Shown here in pieces: positions 10,863 to 22,205 of a DNA stretch of 64,000 nucleotides. The notes beneath the pieces were generated by a model, which was not told where the DNA came from, made no database searches, and was given only the letters and a program-made list of their open reading frames with translations. The stretch is from Zonotrichia leucophrys gambelii (taxonomy: Eukaryota > Chordata > Aves > Passeriformes > Passerellidae): contig NC_088178.1 in NCBI RefSeq assembly GCF_028769735.1, positions 29,489,357-29,553,356 of the forward strand, given 5' to 3'. The stretch's first letter is position 1. The number at the start of each line of letters is the position of its first letter. The translations under genes and the position numbers were made by a program.

Positions 10863-11098
10863 GGCTCCCTGGATTACCTGGAGTGCGGGCTCAGCAAGTC
10901 CTACAGCACGTCCAGCCACGGCCTGGGCATTGACCTGTGGCGGGGCCGCCGCTGCTGCTCGGGGAACCTGCAGCTGCCGCCGCTGGCCCAGCGGCAGACG
11001 GAGCGGGCCAGGACCCCCGAGAGGGACACGGTGTGCAGGCCCACCACCCTGCCCCTGCTGCCGCCCCCCAGCATCGCCATCACCGCCTACCACGACTG
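10863..11098 (+). CDS. PDE4B: PDE4B isoform 1, second coding exon (isoform-specific N-terminus)
   Basis: This 236-base exon (acceptor ...gttgcag at 10862, donor GTGAGT at 11099) encodes 78 residues beginning GSLDYLECGLSKSYSTSSHG and containing GIDLWRGRRCCSGNLQLPPL, RARTPE, RPTTLPL and SIAIT. These are the conserved blocks of the PDE4B1-specific region, and PDE4D7 carries the related LSCRNIQLPPLA. With the previous exon the unique N-terminus is 92 residues plus the split Cys, essentially the mammalian length. It ends in phase 2 (TG), to be completed by the shared exon starting C-FDVENG in other vertebrates. Composition is extreme: 76 of 78 codons end in G or C, although the surrounding introns are AT-leaning. 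Changes from the mammalian protein cluster at the two ends, and the central block is nearly unchanged, so I read it as functional. Confidence 0.97.
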
Positions 11099-11240
11099 GT
11101 GAGTCTCCTTTCCTTCTGCTCTTAGGGATTCATTGATCCGTTTGTTTGTGTTCTGGTTCCAAATCGGCTTTTTCCCCTTCCTGTTTTGTTATAAACACAT
11201 GTCGCAGATGTTTCTTCGTAGAAATCCTTTCTTTGGGATT
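11099..11240. other. Start of the intron after PDE4B1 exon 2
   Basis: GTGAGT donor followed by short unique sequence before LTR material. Confidence 0.7.
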
Positions 11241-11770
11241 TGTGCATCTTCTGGGAAGCAGAGCCCCAGAAAAAGAATGTAAACAAATTGTTATTGGCTG
11301 CTGTGAAATGTGGCAGGTGATCCTGTGATTGGCTCTTCTTTCATGTGTACCATTAAGGGCCAATCACAGGAGCAGCTCAGGGGAGATTCCCTGAATACAG
11401 AACTTTGTTATTCATTCCTTCTATTCTATTCTTAGTTAAGCAGCTCTCTGCAAGCTCTCTCTTTATTCTTTTTAGTATAATTATAATGTATTATATGTCA
11501 TATATCAATGAATCCAGCCTTCTGATCAAGAAACAAGATTCTCTCTCCCAGTGACCTCCTCAGGTCACTGTAATAAACACACATCTAATTATCTCATATA
11601 TATTAGTCTGATTAATCAGTCCCTATGAGTTTTTGTATCACGGATATAAGTTTATAAAACAAATTATTTTAACTTTTTTTTTTTAATTCTACTTGGTTAA
11701 AAACTTCTCCTGAAACTTCTGGTTCTGATCTCAACCGGAGGATTTGTGTTCCCAACTTGGCGCCCACACG
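11241..11770 (+). mobile_element. Endogenous retroviral LTR plus primer-binding site (plus strand)
   Basis: The order is a passerine LTR signature: 'ttgttattggctgctgtgaa', 'ggcaggtgatcctgtgattg', 'agggccaatcacaggagcag', 'tttttagtataattataatg', then 'ccagccttctgatcaag'. TGGCGCCC at 11758-11765 looks like a lysine-tRNA primer-binding site just after the LTR. Exact ends are uncertain: I start at tgtgcatc (11241) and see no clear target-site duplication. No gag, pol or env coding sequence is recognisable downstream. Confidence 0.75.
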
Positions 11771-11879
11771 AGTTCAGGATGGTGCTAAACTCTCCCACAA
11801 AGGGTTGAGGAAAAGGCTCTGGCTCTCTGGATGTTTCCATCCCTGTGTGAGGAAGAAGGCTTGGAAAAACCCCCATTGG

Positions 11880-12780
11880 GATCTAAAGTTAAGCTGGAGA
11901 TAAATCCCCTAGAAAGCATCAGAGAGCTGATTACAAGGGGGTTGCTCTGAGGTGAATTCCAAAATTGGAACTGGGGTGAAGTGCCAAAACAAGGGAATCA
12001 ATCCAGAGAGAGAGGAGAGTTTTCCTGTGCTGGAATTGGATTTTATGGCAAAATAAGGATGTGTGTCCTGCTTGTCATGGGAACATTGAGGTGACATCAG
12101 TGTGACCTTCAATTCTGTGCTCTCAACTTCGGGTTTAGAGTCAGTTTTAGTTTATAAATGGAGTTTATAAATGCTCCACTCTCAGCTCCATTTGCGTGGA
12201 TTTTATGGCAAAATAAGGATGTGTGTCCTGTGTTGTCATGGGAATATTGAGGTGACATCAGTGTGACCTTAAATTCTATGCTCTCAACTTCGGGTTTAGA
12301 GTCAGTTTTAGTTCATAAATGGAGTTTATAAATGCTCCACTCTCAGCTCCATTTGCTGGTTCATGTTCCTAAGCTGGACTCTGGGTTTCTGTTAAGCTCA
12401 GCACTCTCTGCATTTTTACAACTGGAGAGGATCCCATAAGCTCGAGGTGAGTCCCAGGAAAGCAGCAGAGAGCTGATTACAGGGGGGCTGCTCCGAGGTG
12501 AGATCCAACACTGGAACTGGGGTGAAGTGCCAAAACCAGGGAGCCAATCCAGAGGGAGAGGAGGAAGGCAAAGCCTTGGGTGTCCAGTGCTGGAACTGGG
12601 TTTTATGGCAAAATAAGGATGTGTGTTGTGCTTTCCATGGGAATATTGAGGTTATATTGATTGCACCTGACATTCTGTGCTCACACTTGGGTTTAGGGTT
12701 GGTTTTAGATTCTAAACTTTCCTCTCTTGGCTCCGTTTGCTGGTTCATGCTCCCGTCATTATTCCAGCTTGGAATCTGGG
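11880..12780 (+). repeat. Local duplications of about 155-550 bp
   Basis: About 11918-12180 recurs at about 12461-12720: 'gcagagagctgattacaggg', 'aactggggtgaagtgccaaa' and 'atggcaaaataaggatgtgtg' appear in both. A partial third copy covering only the right half sits at about 12195-12360 and is almost identical to 12040-12190. This may include degraded retroviral internal sequence. Confidence 0.85.
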
Positions 12781-13385
12781 TTTGTGTCAAGCTCAGCGCT
12801 TTCCATTGGAACAGCTCTAGAGGACGTCCCAAATCCATTTGTTAAAGTCCTTTGGAAAGAGTTTTCCTGCTGAAAATAGGATTTCTAAACTGCCCTGGAA
12901 TAGCTGAGATAGAGGAATTGCAGGAGCTTTTGTCCAGGTTTTGTGATTAATTGCTGGGATAAATGCAACCAAACGAGTTCCCTGTTTTCAGATGGGTTGG
13001 GAATTTTGGCAATAAAAGGGTTGGCTCACCTTTGTGGGCATTGTGCGAATGTTCCCTTTTGTGGGGCAGGGATTTGCCTTTCCACAGGGTGGGCTGGGAA
13101 GGATGGACTCGCTCTGAGCTTGGAATGCGCCTCTGTCCATGGTTTGGGAGGAATTTCCAGGGATTTGTCATGGATTTATCGCTTGGAACACAAGAGGGCA
13201 TCGCTGCTCCTCTCTCCCGGCCCAGCAGGATCCCTGCGTGCGGATTTTCCCGGAGCCCCGACAGCCCTGCTCGGGTTGCTGCTGTTTCTGTGGTGCTGAA
13301 AATTCCCGGTTTTCCACAGGAACCGGGAGCTGCTGGTGTGACTGGGATGCAGCGCTGTCCCAGCTCCTCTTCCTGCATCCCCCTC
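12781..13385. other. Intronic sequence, no gene seen
   Basis: Unique sequence with moderately GC-rich patches and overlapping open frames on both strands. None shows recognisable protein features or splice-site support. Confidence 0.5.
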
Positions 13386-13580
13386 ACCTCCCTGAGCACT
13401 TACATTGGCTGATCCTACACAAACTGTTCAGAATTCCCATTTTTTATTTCAGCCCTAATCCTCACATCCCTATCCAGTTACATTGGCTGATCCTACAAAA
13501 ACTGTTCAGAATTCCCATTTTTATTTCAGTTCTAATCCTCACCTCCCTATCCCCTTACATTGGCTGATCCTATAAGAACT
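13386..13580 (+). repeat. About 80-bp tandem repeat, three copies
   Basis: 'cttacattggctgatcctac' begins copies near 13398, 13477 and 13554, each followed by 'aactgttcagaattcccatt' (or 'aactgggctgaacattccc' in the last) and 'tttatttcag'. Confidence 0.9.
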
Positions 13581-13707
13581 GGGCTGAACATTCCCATTTT
13601 TTATTGGAGTTTTAGGCATTGAGGGGTTCTGGACCAGGTTAGCACTGAGCTCTGCCCCATTCCAGGCAGTTCTTCCCTACAGAATTCCCAATGGCTCAGA
13701 GAGCACA

Positions 13708-13752
13708 GCCATGGAATCATGGAATGTTAAGGCTGGAGAAGATCGTGGATTT
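13708..13752 (-). mobile_element. CR1 LINE 3'-end remnant
   Basis: 'atggaatcatggaatgttaa' followed by 'ggctggagaagatc' is the reverse complement of a diverged CR1 tail. Confidence 0.6.
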
Positions 13753-14849
13753 GGGATAGAAATCCAACAGAGCTGCAAACTCAGTGCTTATTAGTGATCC
13801 AAAACCCAAATTAATTGAAGATTTGAAGGAAAAAACCAGTGGATAAAACATGGAAGATATTTCTGGAGACAGCCAGAAAAATAAGGGGGGCTGATCCCAA
13901 AGCAGTGATTCCAAACCAGGTGTGGTGTAATAACATTTTCTGTGGAAAAGGACGGGAATATTCCCACAAAACAGCTTTTCTGGATCCTGCAAGGCCGGAG
14001 GGACATGGGATAGGGATCTTCAGGTGACAGCCTGAGTGGAGAAGTCTTCCAAGCTTCTTCTCCACAGTTTTTGTCCCTGTTTGCATCCAAGTTGTTCAGA
14101 TGTTTCCCCAATCCTGCTCCATATTTTCTGACTCCAGCTTTGTGTTAGGAAATCCAGGCAGGAGGGAAGAGTGAGGGTGTGAAGAATAAATTTGTAGCTG
14201 CACTTGGAGCATCCAGAAGAGTTCTTTTCCCAATTTTTTTTTTTTGCTCCTCAACATCTCCTGGGTTAGATTTGGCTGCTCACTCCCATCATTTCTCCAC
14301 GTTTCCCTCAGGTGTGTGGGGCATGTTTGGATATTTTGAAGGGTTTGCATCAAATTTTGATGTTGAAACAAAAAAAGGGATTTATGGTGAATCCCAAAGC
14401 GTGAAGAAATCAAGGCTTTAAGAATTCCATGAGGAGTTGATCTGGTTTAATATTAAATATTGCAATGCACTTTTTTAGGGAATGGAGAGGCTGGTAAATA
14501 TTTAGGATGTGGCAATAAATATTTCATTAAAATATTGATTTGCTGCCTTATTATCCCTCATTTATGGCTTTTTTTCTTCAGGAATAATTTTCTTGTGAAG
14601 CCTGGAGATGAGAATCTGTAAGGAAAATATTCCCCACATCCACCTGGAACTGGGATAAATCTACTCAGTCTCTACTCCTGTAGTACTCCCGTTGTTCTCC
14701 AGATGGTGGTGGTGGGCAGCAAATTAAAAACAGCGTTAAGAGCTAAACCAGCCCGAAATTCGGGATAATTTTGGGCTCTGAGTTACTCCAAACCTTCCTC
14801 GGGAATTCTGGCTGCAGCCAGAGCCAGCCCGTCCGCCCTGGGAGGCTGC
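13753..14849. other. Intronic sequence, no gene seen
   Basis: Unique sequence, including a poly-T tract at about 14237-14247. No exon, RNA gene or repeat family was recognised. Confidence 0.5.
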
Positions 14850-15320
14850 TGGGAATTGATGAAATGGGAATTAAATGGGGATTGATTAAATGGGAATTAA
14901 TTGTTGGATTGACAAAATGGGGATTAATTGATGGATTGATAACATGAGAGTTACATGGGGGATTGATGAAACGGGAATTAATTGATGGATTGATAAAATG
15001 GGAATTAATTGGGGATTGATTAAATGGGAATTAATTGTTGGATTGACAAAATGGGAGTTAATTGATGGATTGATAACATGAGAGTTACATGGGGGATTGA
15101 TAAAACGGGAATTAATTGATGGATTGATAAAATGGGAATTAATTGATGGATTGGTAACATGAGAGTTACATGGGGGATTGAAATCGGGGGATTGATAAAA
15201 TGGGAATTAATTAAGAGATTGATAAAATGGAAGTTAATTGGGCAATTGATAAACTGGGAATTAATTGAGGGACGGATAAGTGGGGATTAATTGAGGGGTA
15301 GATAAGGAAAGTTAGGATGA
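14850..15320 (+). repeat. AT-rich array of GGGAATTAATTGATGGATTGATAA-type units
   Basis: Units of about 22-28 bp such as 'attgataaaatgggaattaa' alternate with a 'attgataacatgagagttac' variant that recurs at about 14937, 15069 and 15150. This indicates a loose larger repeat of about 80-130 bp built from the small unit. Confidence 0.9.
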
Positions 15321-15704
15321 TAAAGGGGATGAGATTTGCATGGAGAATTAAGGATAACAAAGCTGGGAAACCAAGCTCCTTCCATATCCCATGGATGAAA
15401 TGAAATATCTGGGAAGGTTTAACAGGAACTATAGGATAAATCCCAGAAATTCAGAAGGAGATGACGTTTTGGAGAAATGTGGTTTGGGGGTTTTTAAAAA
15501 TTTTCTTTGTTGTTTCAATGCTGTTCCTGACCCAGTGATAATGCCCTGAGAAACTGGAGTTTATTTCTTAGATAATTTCAAACTCCAGGAGATAAGAACT
15601 GAGGGAATGTGCTGTAAACTTGGAATAGGGAAAAATTAAAAAAAAAAAAAAAAGATGAACTGGCTTCCCATGGGGTGTGAAAAATTAAAAACCTGAAGGA
15701 AAAA
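15321..15704. other. Intronic spacer
   Basis: Unique sequence with an A tract at about 15637-15654, preceding the large 66-bp array. Confidence 0.5.
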
Positions 15705-18700
15705 ATCCCAATGTTCTGAGGTGTTCCCACAGGGAAGAGTATCTGTGGTTGGGATGGGGTTATTCCCAATATTTTGTAGCGTTCCTCTAGGGAAAATGTC
15801 CTTGCTTGGGATGGGGTTGTTCCCAAAGTTCTGAGGTGTTCCCACAGGGATATCCCACATCCCTGGTGTGATTAGGATGGGGATATTCCCAATGTTCTGA
15901 GGTGTTCCCACAGGGATATCCCACATTCCTGGTGGGGTTGGGATGGGGTTGTTCCCAATGTTCTGAGGTGTTCCCACAGGGATATCCCACATTCCTGGTG
16001 TGGTTGGGATGGGGTTATTCCCAATGTTCTGAGGTGTTCCCACAGGAATATCCCACATTCCTGGTGTGGTTGGGATGGGGTTATTCCCAAGGTGTTCCCA
16101 CAGGGATATCCCACATTCCTGGTGTGGATGGGATGGGGTTATTCCCAATGTTCTGAGGTGTTCCCACAGGGATATCCCATATCCCTGGTGTGATTAGGAT
16201 GGGGTTATTCCCAAGGTGTTCCTACAGGGAATATCCCACATTCCTGGTGTGATTAGGATGGGGATATTCCCAATGTTCTGAGGTGTTCCCACAGCGATAT
16301 CCCACATTCCAGTGTGGATGGGATGGGGTTATTCCCAATATTTCGTAGTATTCCTCAAGGGAAAATGTCCTTGGTTGGGATGGGGTTATTCCCAATGTTC
16401 TGAGGTGTTCCCACAGGGAATGTCCCACATTCCTGGTGTGGTTGGGATGGGGTTATTCCCAATTTTCTGAGGTGTTCCCACAGGGAATATCCCACATTCC
16501 TGGTGGGGTTGAGATGGAATTATTCCCAATTTTCTGAGGTGTTCCCACAGGGATATCCCACATTCCTGGTGTGGATGGGATGGGGTTATTCCCAATTTTC
16601 TGAGGTGTTCCCACAGGGATATCCCACATTCCTGGTGTGATTAGGATGGGGTTATTCCCAATATTCTGATATGTTCCCACAGGGAATGTCCCACATTCCT
16701 GGTGTGGATGGGATGGGGTTATTCCCAATTTTCTGAGGTGTTTCCACAGGGATATCCCACATTCCTGGTGTGATTAGGATAGCGTTATTCCCAATTTTCT
16801 GAGGTGTTCCCACAGGGATATCCCACATCCCTGGTGTGATTAGGATGGGGATATTCCCAATTTTCTGAGGTGTTCCCACAGGGATATCCCATATTCCTGG
16901 TGTGATTAGGATGGGTTATTCCCAATTTTCTGAGGTGTTCCCACAGGGAATGTCCCACATTCCTGGTGGGGTTGAGATGGAATTATTCCCAATTTTCTGA
17001 GGTGTTCCCACAGGGGTATCCCACATTCCTGGTGTGATTAGGATGGGGTTATTCCCAATGTTCTGAGGTGTTCCCACAGGGATATCCCACATTCCTGGTG
17101 TGATTAGGATGGGGTTATTCCCAATGTTCTGAGGTGTTCCCACAGGGATATCCCACATTCCTGGTGGGGTTGGGATGGGGTTATTCCCAATTTTCTGAGG
17201 TGTTCCCACAGGGAATGTCCCACATTCCTGGTGTGATTGGGATGGGGTTATTCCCAATATTTTGTAGCGTTCCTCTAGGGAAAATGTCCTTGGTTGCGAT
17301 GGGGTTATTCCCAATGTTCTGAGGTGTTCCCACAGGGAATATCCCATATTCCTGGTGGGGTTGGGATGGGGTTATTCCCAATTTTCTGAGGTGTTCCCAC
17401 AGGGAATATCCCACATTCCTGGTGTGGTTGGGATGGGGTTATTCCCAATGTTCTGAGGTGTTCCCACAGGGATATCCCATATTCCTGGTGTGATTAGGAT
17501 GGGGTTATTCCCAATGTTCTGAGGTGTTCCCACAGGGAATATCCCACATCCCTGGTGTGATTGGGATGGGGTTATTCCCAAGGTGTTCCCACAGGGATAT
17601 CCCACATTCCTGGTGTGATTAGGATGGGGTTATTCCCAATTTTCTGAGGTGTTCCCACAGGGAATGTCCCACATTCCTGGTGTGGTTGGGATGGGGTTAT
17701 TCCCAATATTCTGATATGTTCCCACAGGGAATGTCCCACATTCCTGGTGGGGTTGGGATGGGGGTTATTCCCAATTTTCTGAGGTGTTCCCACAGGGAAT
17801 ATCCCACATCCCTGGTGTGATTAGGATGGGGTTATTCCCAAGGTGTTCCTACAGGGAATATCCCACATTCCTGGTGTGATTAGGATGGGGTTATTCCCAA
17901 TGTTTTGTAGCGTTCCTCTAGGGAAAATGTCCTTGCTTGGGATGGGGTTGTTCCCAAAGTTCTGAGGTGTTCCCACAGGGAATATCCCACATTCCTGGTG
18001 TGATTAGGATGGGTTTATTCCCAATGTTCTGAGGTGTTCCCACAGGGATATCCCACATTCCTGGTGTGGTTGGGATGGGGATATTCCCAATGTTCTGAGG
18101 TGTTCCCACAGGGATATCCCACATTCCTGGTGTGATTAGGATGGGGTTATTCCCAATTTTCTGAGGTGTTCCCACAGGGAATATCCCACATTCCTGGTGG
18201 GGTTGAGATGGGGTAATTCCCAAGGTGTTCCCACAGGGATATCCCACATTCCGGTGTGATTGGGATGGGGTTATTCCCAATTTTCTGAGGTGTTTCCACA
18301 GGAATATCCCATATTCCTGGTGTGATTAGGATGGGGATATTCCCAAGGTGTTCCTACAGGGAATATCCCACATTCCTGGTGTGGTTGGGATGGGGATATT
18401 CCCAATGTTCTGAGGTGTTCCCACAGGGATATCCCACATTCCTGGTGTGATTAGGATGGGGATATTCCCAATTTTCTGAGGTGTTCCCACAGGGATATCC
18501 CACATTCCAGTGTGGATGGGATGGGGTTACTCCCAATATTTCGTAGTATTCCTCAAGGGAAAATGTCCTTGGTTGGGATGGGGTTACTCCCAATTTTTTG
18601 AGGTGTTTCCACAGGGAATGTCCCACATTCCTGGTGTGATTAGGATGGGGATATTCCCAATTTTCTGAGGTGTTCCCACAGGGAATATCCCACATTCCTG

Positions 18701-20500
18701 GTGGGGTTGAGATGGAATTATTCCCAATGTTCTGAGGTGTTCCCACAGGGGTATCCCATATTCCTGGTGTGGGATGGATGGGGGTTTATTCCCAATTTTC
18801 TGAGGTGTTCCACAGGGATATCCCACATTCCTGGTGGATTGGATGGGGATATTCCCAATGTTCTGAAGTGTTCCCACAGGGAATTCCCACATTCCTGGTG
18901 TGGATGGGATGGGGTTTTCCCAATTTTCTGAGGTGTTCCGCAGGGATATCCCACATTCCTGGTGTGATTAGGATGGGGTTATTCCCAATTTCTGAGGTGT
19001 TCCCAAGGGATATCCCACATTCCTGGTGGTGGTGGGATGAGGTTATTCCCAATTTTTGAGGTTTCCCATAGGGTATTCCACATTCCTGGTGGATTGGATG
19101 GGTTATTCCCAATTTTCTGAGGTGTTCCCACAGGGAATTCCCACATTCCCGTGGGTTGAGATGGCATTATTCCCAATTTTTGAGGTGTTCCACAGGGATC
19201 CCACATTCCTGTGTGATTGGATGGGGATATCCCAATGTTCTGAGGTGTTCCCACAGGATATCCCAATTCCTGGTGTGATTAGGATGGGGTTATTCCCAAT
19301 GTTTGTTCCCACAGGGATACCCACATTCCTGGTGGGATTAGGATGGGGTTATTCCCAATTTTCTGAGGTGTTCCCATAGGGAATATCCCACATTCCTGGT
19401 GTGGTTGGGATGGGGTTATTCCCAATATTTTGTAGTGCAACCTCTAGAAATGGTCCTTTGGCTCTAGCTTATGGGGTTATGTCCCAATGTGATCTGATGA
19501 TATCCAAGGGCAAATATCCCTTATTAAAACACTGGTGGGATTCAGGTGGTGGTTATTCCAATTTTCCAAGTGTTCCAATGGGAAATATCCCACATTCCTG
19601 GTTGTGGTGGGATGGTTAGTTCCCAATGTTCTAGGTGTTCCTACAGGGGATTCGATTTCCCTGGGTGATATTTGAAGGGGTTATTCCAAAATGTTTGAGT
19701 GTTCTATCTAGAATAGCCACTATCCGGGTGAATGGATGGGTGTATTCCCAAGGAGTTAAGGGATATCCACATCCTGGTCGTGATTAGATTTGGTATTCCC
19801 AATCGTCTGAGTGTTCCACAGAATTCAATTCTGGTGTTGGATGGAATGGGGTAATTCTCCAATTGTTCTGATTGTTCCACAGGATATCCCAACATTCCTG
19901 GTGGGTTGGGATTGGGGTTATTCCCAATTTTTGAGTGTTCCCACAGGATATCCACTTTCGGTTGATTAGGTGGGGTTATTCCTAAAGTGTTCCAACAGAG
20001 ATATCCCAAAAATCCAGGTGTTGGTTTGGATGGGGTTATTCCAATATTTTGTAGTGTTCCTCAAGGGAAAATGATCCTTGGTTGTGGGATGGGGTGTTCC
20101 CAAAGTCTGAGGTGTTTCCCACAGGAAATCCCACATTCCGTTGTGATAGGATATATTCCCAATTTCGAGGGTTCCCAGCAGGATAATCCCACATTCCTGG
20201 TGGGGTTGGGATGGTGATATTCCAACTGTTCTGAGGTGTTCTGCAAGGGATAATCCACATTCCTGGTGATTAGGATAGGTTATTCCCAATTCACAGGAAT
20301 ACCAATGTCCTGGTTTAGGGATGGGGTGTCCCAATGTTCCATGAGGTGTTCCACAGGGAATTCCCACATTCCTGGTGTGGTTGGATGGGGTTATTCCCAA
20401 TTTTCTGAGGTGTTCCCACAGGAATATCCCACATCCTGGTGGGTTGGGATGGGAATATTCCCATTTTCTGAGGCCAGTCCAACAGGCAAATACCCACATG
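15705..20500 (+). repeat. 66-bp minisatellite with higher-order organisation, about 70 copies
   Basis: The unit reads about ggatatcccacattcctggt, gtgattaggatggggttatt, cccaatgttctgaggtgttc, ccacag. Shorter units lacking 'aatgttctg' occur, such as 'attcccaaggtgttcccaca'. A distinct monomer ('ttttgtagcgttcctctagg' then 'gaaaatgtcctt') is interspersed near 15768, 16338, 17258, 17900, 18528, 19428 and 20045. From about 18770 rightwards, single-base gaps accumulate and the unit becomes hard to follow. Open frames through the array are artefacts. Confidence 0.96.
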
Positions 20501-21040
20501 CCTGTGTGGGCATAGGGCTTGGGGGTAATTGATCCCACCAATCCTGAGCGATGTAACAAAAGCGCAAAATCCTTTCTCATAAAAAACCTGAGAAATAGTG
20601 GCGGCAATATCCCAATCGTCTGACTTGTTCTTGCCAAAGCAATGATCCCAAAAATCCTGGTGAAATAAATAGGTGATTTTGCTTCCTAATTGATTCTAGT
20701 GTTCCACAGTTATCCGCTAACAATCCCGAGAATGTTTAGTATGGCTATATTTAATTTTCTGAGGTGTGCCACATTGAGTTATTCCTTCACCTTTCTTGTT
20801 GATGGTTTTGCTAGTTTATATAAAACCATTTCTAGAGGTGTATTCCCATAGGAATTTAATGATTATCAAGGTCGGAATTAAGGATGGTTATTCCCATTTT
20901 CACATTTTATTTGTGTTGTTCCACCATCAGAATTCCTATTCCAGGTTTAATGGAATTATTCAATTTTCTCAAAGTATCCACAAAATATCCCCTTTCTGTG
21001 TGAATTGCAAGGTGATCCCAATAATTTTATCAAGGATGAG
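20501..21040. other. Degraded edge of the 66-bp array
   Basis: Scattered remnants of the unit ('ttctgaggtgtgccaca', 'ggtgtattcccatagg', 'ggatggttattccca') are still readable with many substitutions and gaps. This is either an old decayed array edge or poor consensus sequence. Confidence 0.65.
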
Positions 21041-21469
21041 CCTGTAAGTTGGGAGCTGCAGGGTTTTGCCTGGAGATGAAAGTGGTTGAAAACAGAAGCA
21101 CACAAAAAAAAAAGGCTTTTAATGATTCAATTTTAATTATACACCTCAATCCTGAGTGCAAAAAGACAGCTTGGGATGTGTGTGGAAGGGGAAGAAATGA
21201 GTCACTGTTAATCAGCAGAAGACAACGAAGCTTCTGAAATATTTTCTTCAAACTTCACCCTCGCTAGCAGAGAAAATAAATGAAAATTATGGAAATGGAG
21301 TTGATGGAAAAGCTGAATCAGACGCGAGGTTGACGGGATTTTCTGACTAATGATAACTCATCTCCAGGGAAAGAGCAAAGCCCGTTTGTTTTCACCTGCA
21401 CAACCTGCTGGGCTTCCATCCCTGCCAGGCCCTGGGCTGGGCTTTGGGGTGAGATGGGCTTTTTTTCAG
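21041..21469. other. Intronic sequence, no gene seen
   Basis: Clean unique sequence resumes here. No exon or RNA gene was recognised. Confidence 0.5.
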
Positions 21470-22205
21470 CATTTCCTTCCTTTTGATCAGTTTTTGATCG
21501 GTTTTGTTCCTTTTTTTTGTTGTTTTTATTCAGAATTTGATTGGTTCAGTTCAGTTTTTGGTTGGTTTTGTTCCATTTTTTTGGTTGGCTTAGTTCAGTT
21601 TTTGGTTGGAGTTGTTCCAGCATCAGGTTGGTTTTCTTCAGGATTTCCTTCCTTTTGATCAGTTTTTGATTGGTTTCGTTCCTGTTTTTGTTGTTTTTAT
21701 TCAGAATTTGATTGGTTCAGTTGGTTGGTTTTGTTCCATTTTTTTTGGTTTGTGTTGTTTCCAGATTCAGGATTGGTTTTCTTCGGCATTTTCCTCCCTT
21801 TTGATCAGGTTTTGATCGGTTTTGTTCCTTTTTTTTGTTGTTTTTATTCAGAATTTGATTGGTTCAGTTCAGTTTTTGGTTGGTTTTGTTCAGTTTTTGG
21901 TTGGTGTTGTTCCAGCATCAGATTGGTTTTCTTCAGCATTTCCTTCCTTTTGATCAGTTTTTGATCGGTTTTGTTCCTTTTTTTTGTTGTTTTTATTCAG
22001 AATTTGATTGGTTCAGTTCAGTTTTTGGTTGGTTTTGTTCCATTTTTTTGGTTGGCTTAGTTCAGTTTTTGCCAAACCCTCCCGTGGTTCCAGCATCACA
22101 TTGGTTTTCTTCAGCATTTCCTTCCTTTTGATCAGTTTTTGATCGGCTTTGTTCCCTTTTTTTGTTGTTTTTATTCAGAATTTGATTGGTTCAGTTCAGT
22201 TTTCC
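21470..22205 (+). repeat. T-rich tandem repeat of about 150-180 bp, five copies
   Basis: 'ccttttgatcagtttttgat' begins copies near 21480, 21652, 21800, 21948 and 22126. Each is followed by 'tttgttgtttttattcagaa', 'tttgattggttcagttcagt' and nested 'ttcagtttttggttggtttt' sub-repeats. The repeated VLLVFFQ-like translation is an artefact. Confidence 0.93.

Noticed and set aside
11758..12800. Intact endogenous provirus
   Set aside because: Only LTR and primer-binding-site-like sequence is visible; no viral coding frames or second LTR follow.
15705..20500. CRISPR-like or other direct-repeat and spacer array
   Set aside because: Adjacent units have no unique spacers; this is a vertebrate minisatellite in a eukaryotic intron.
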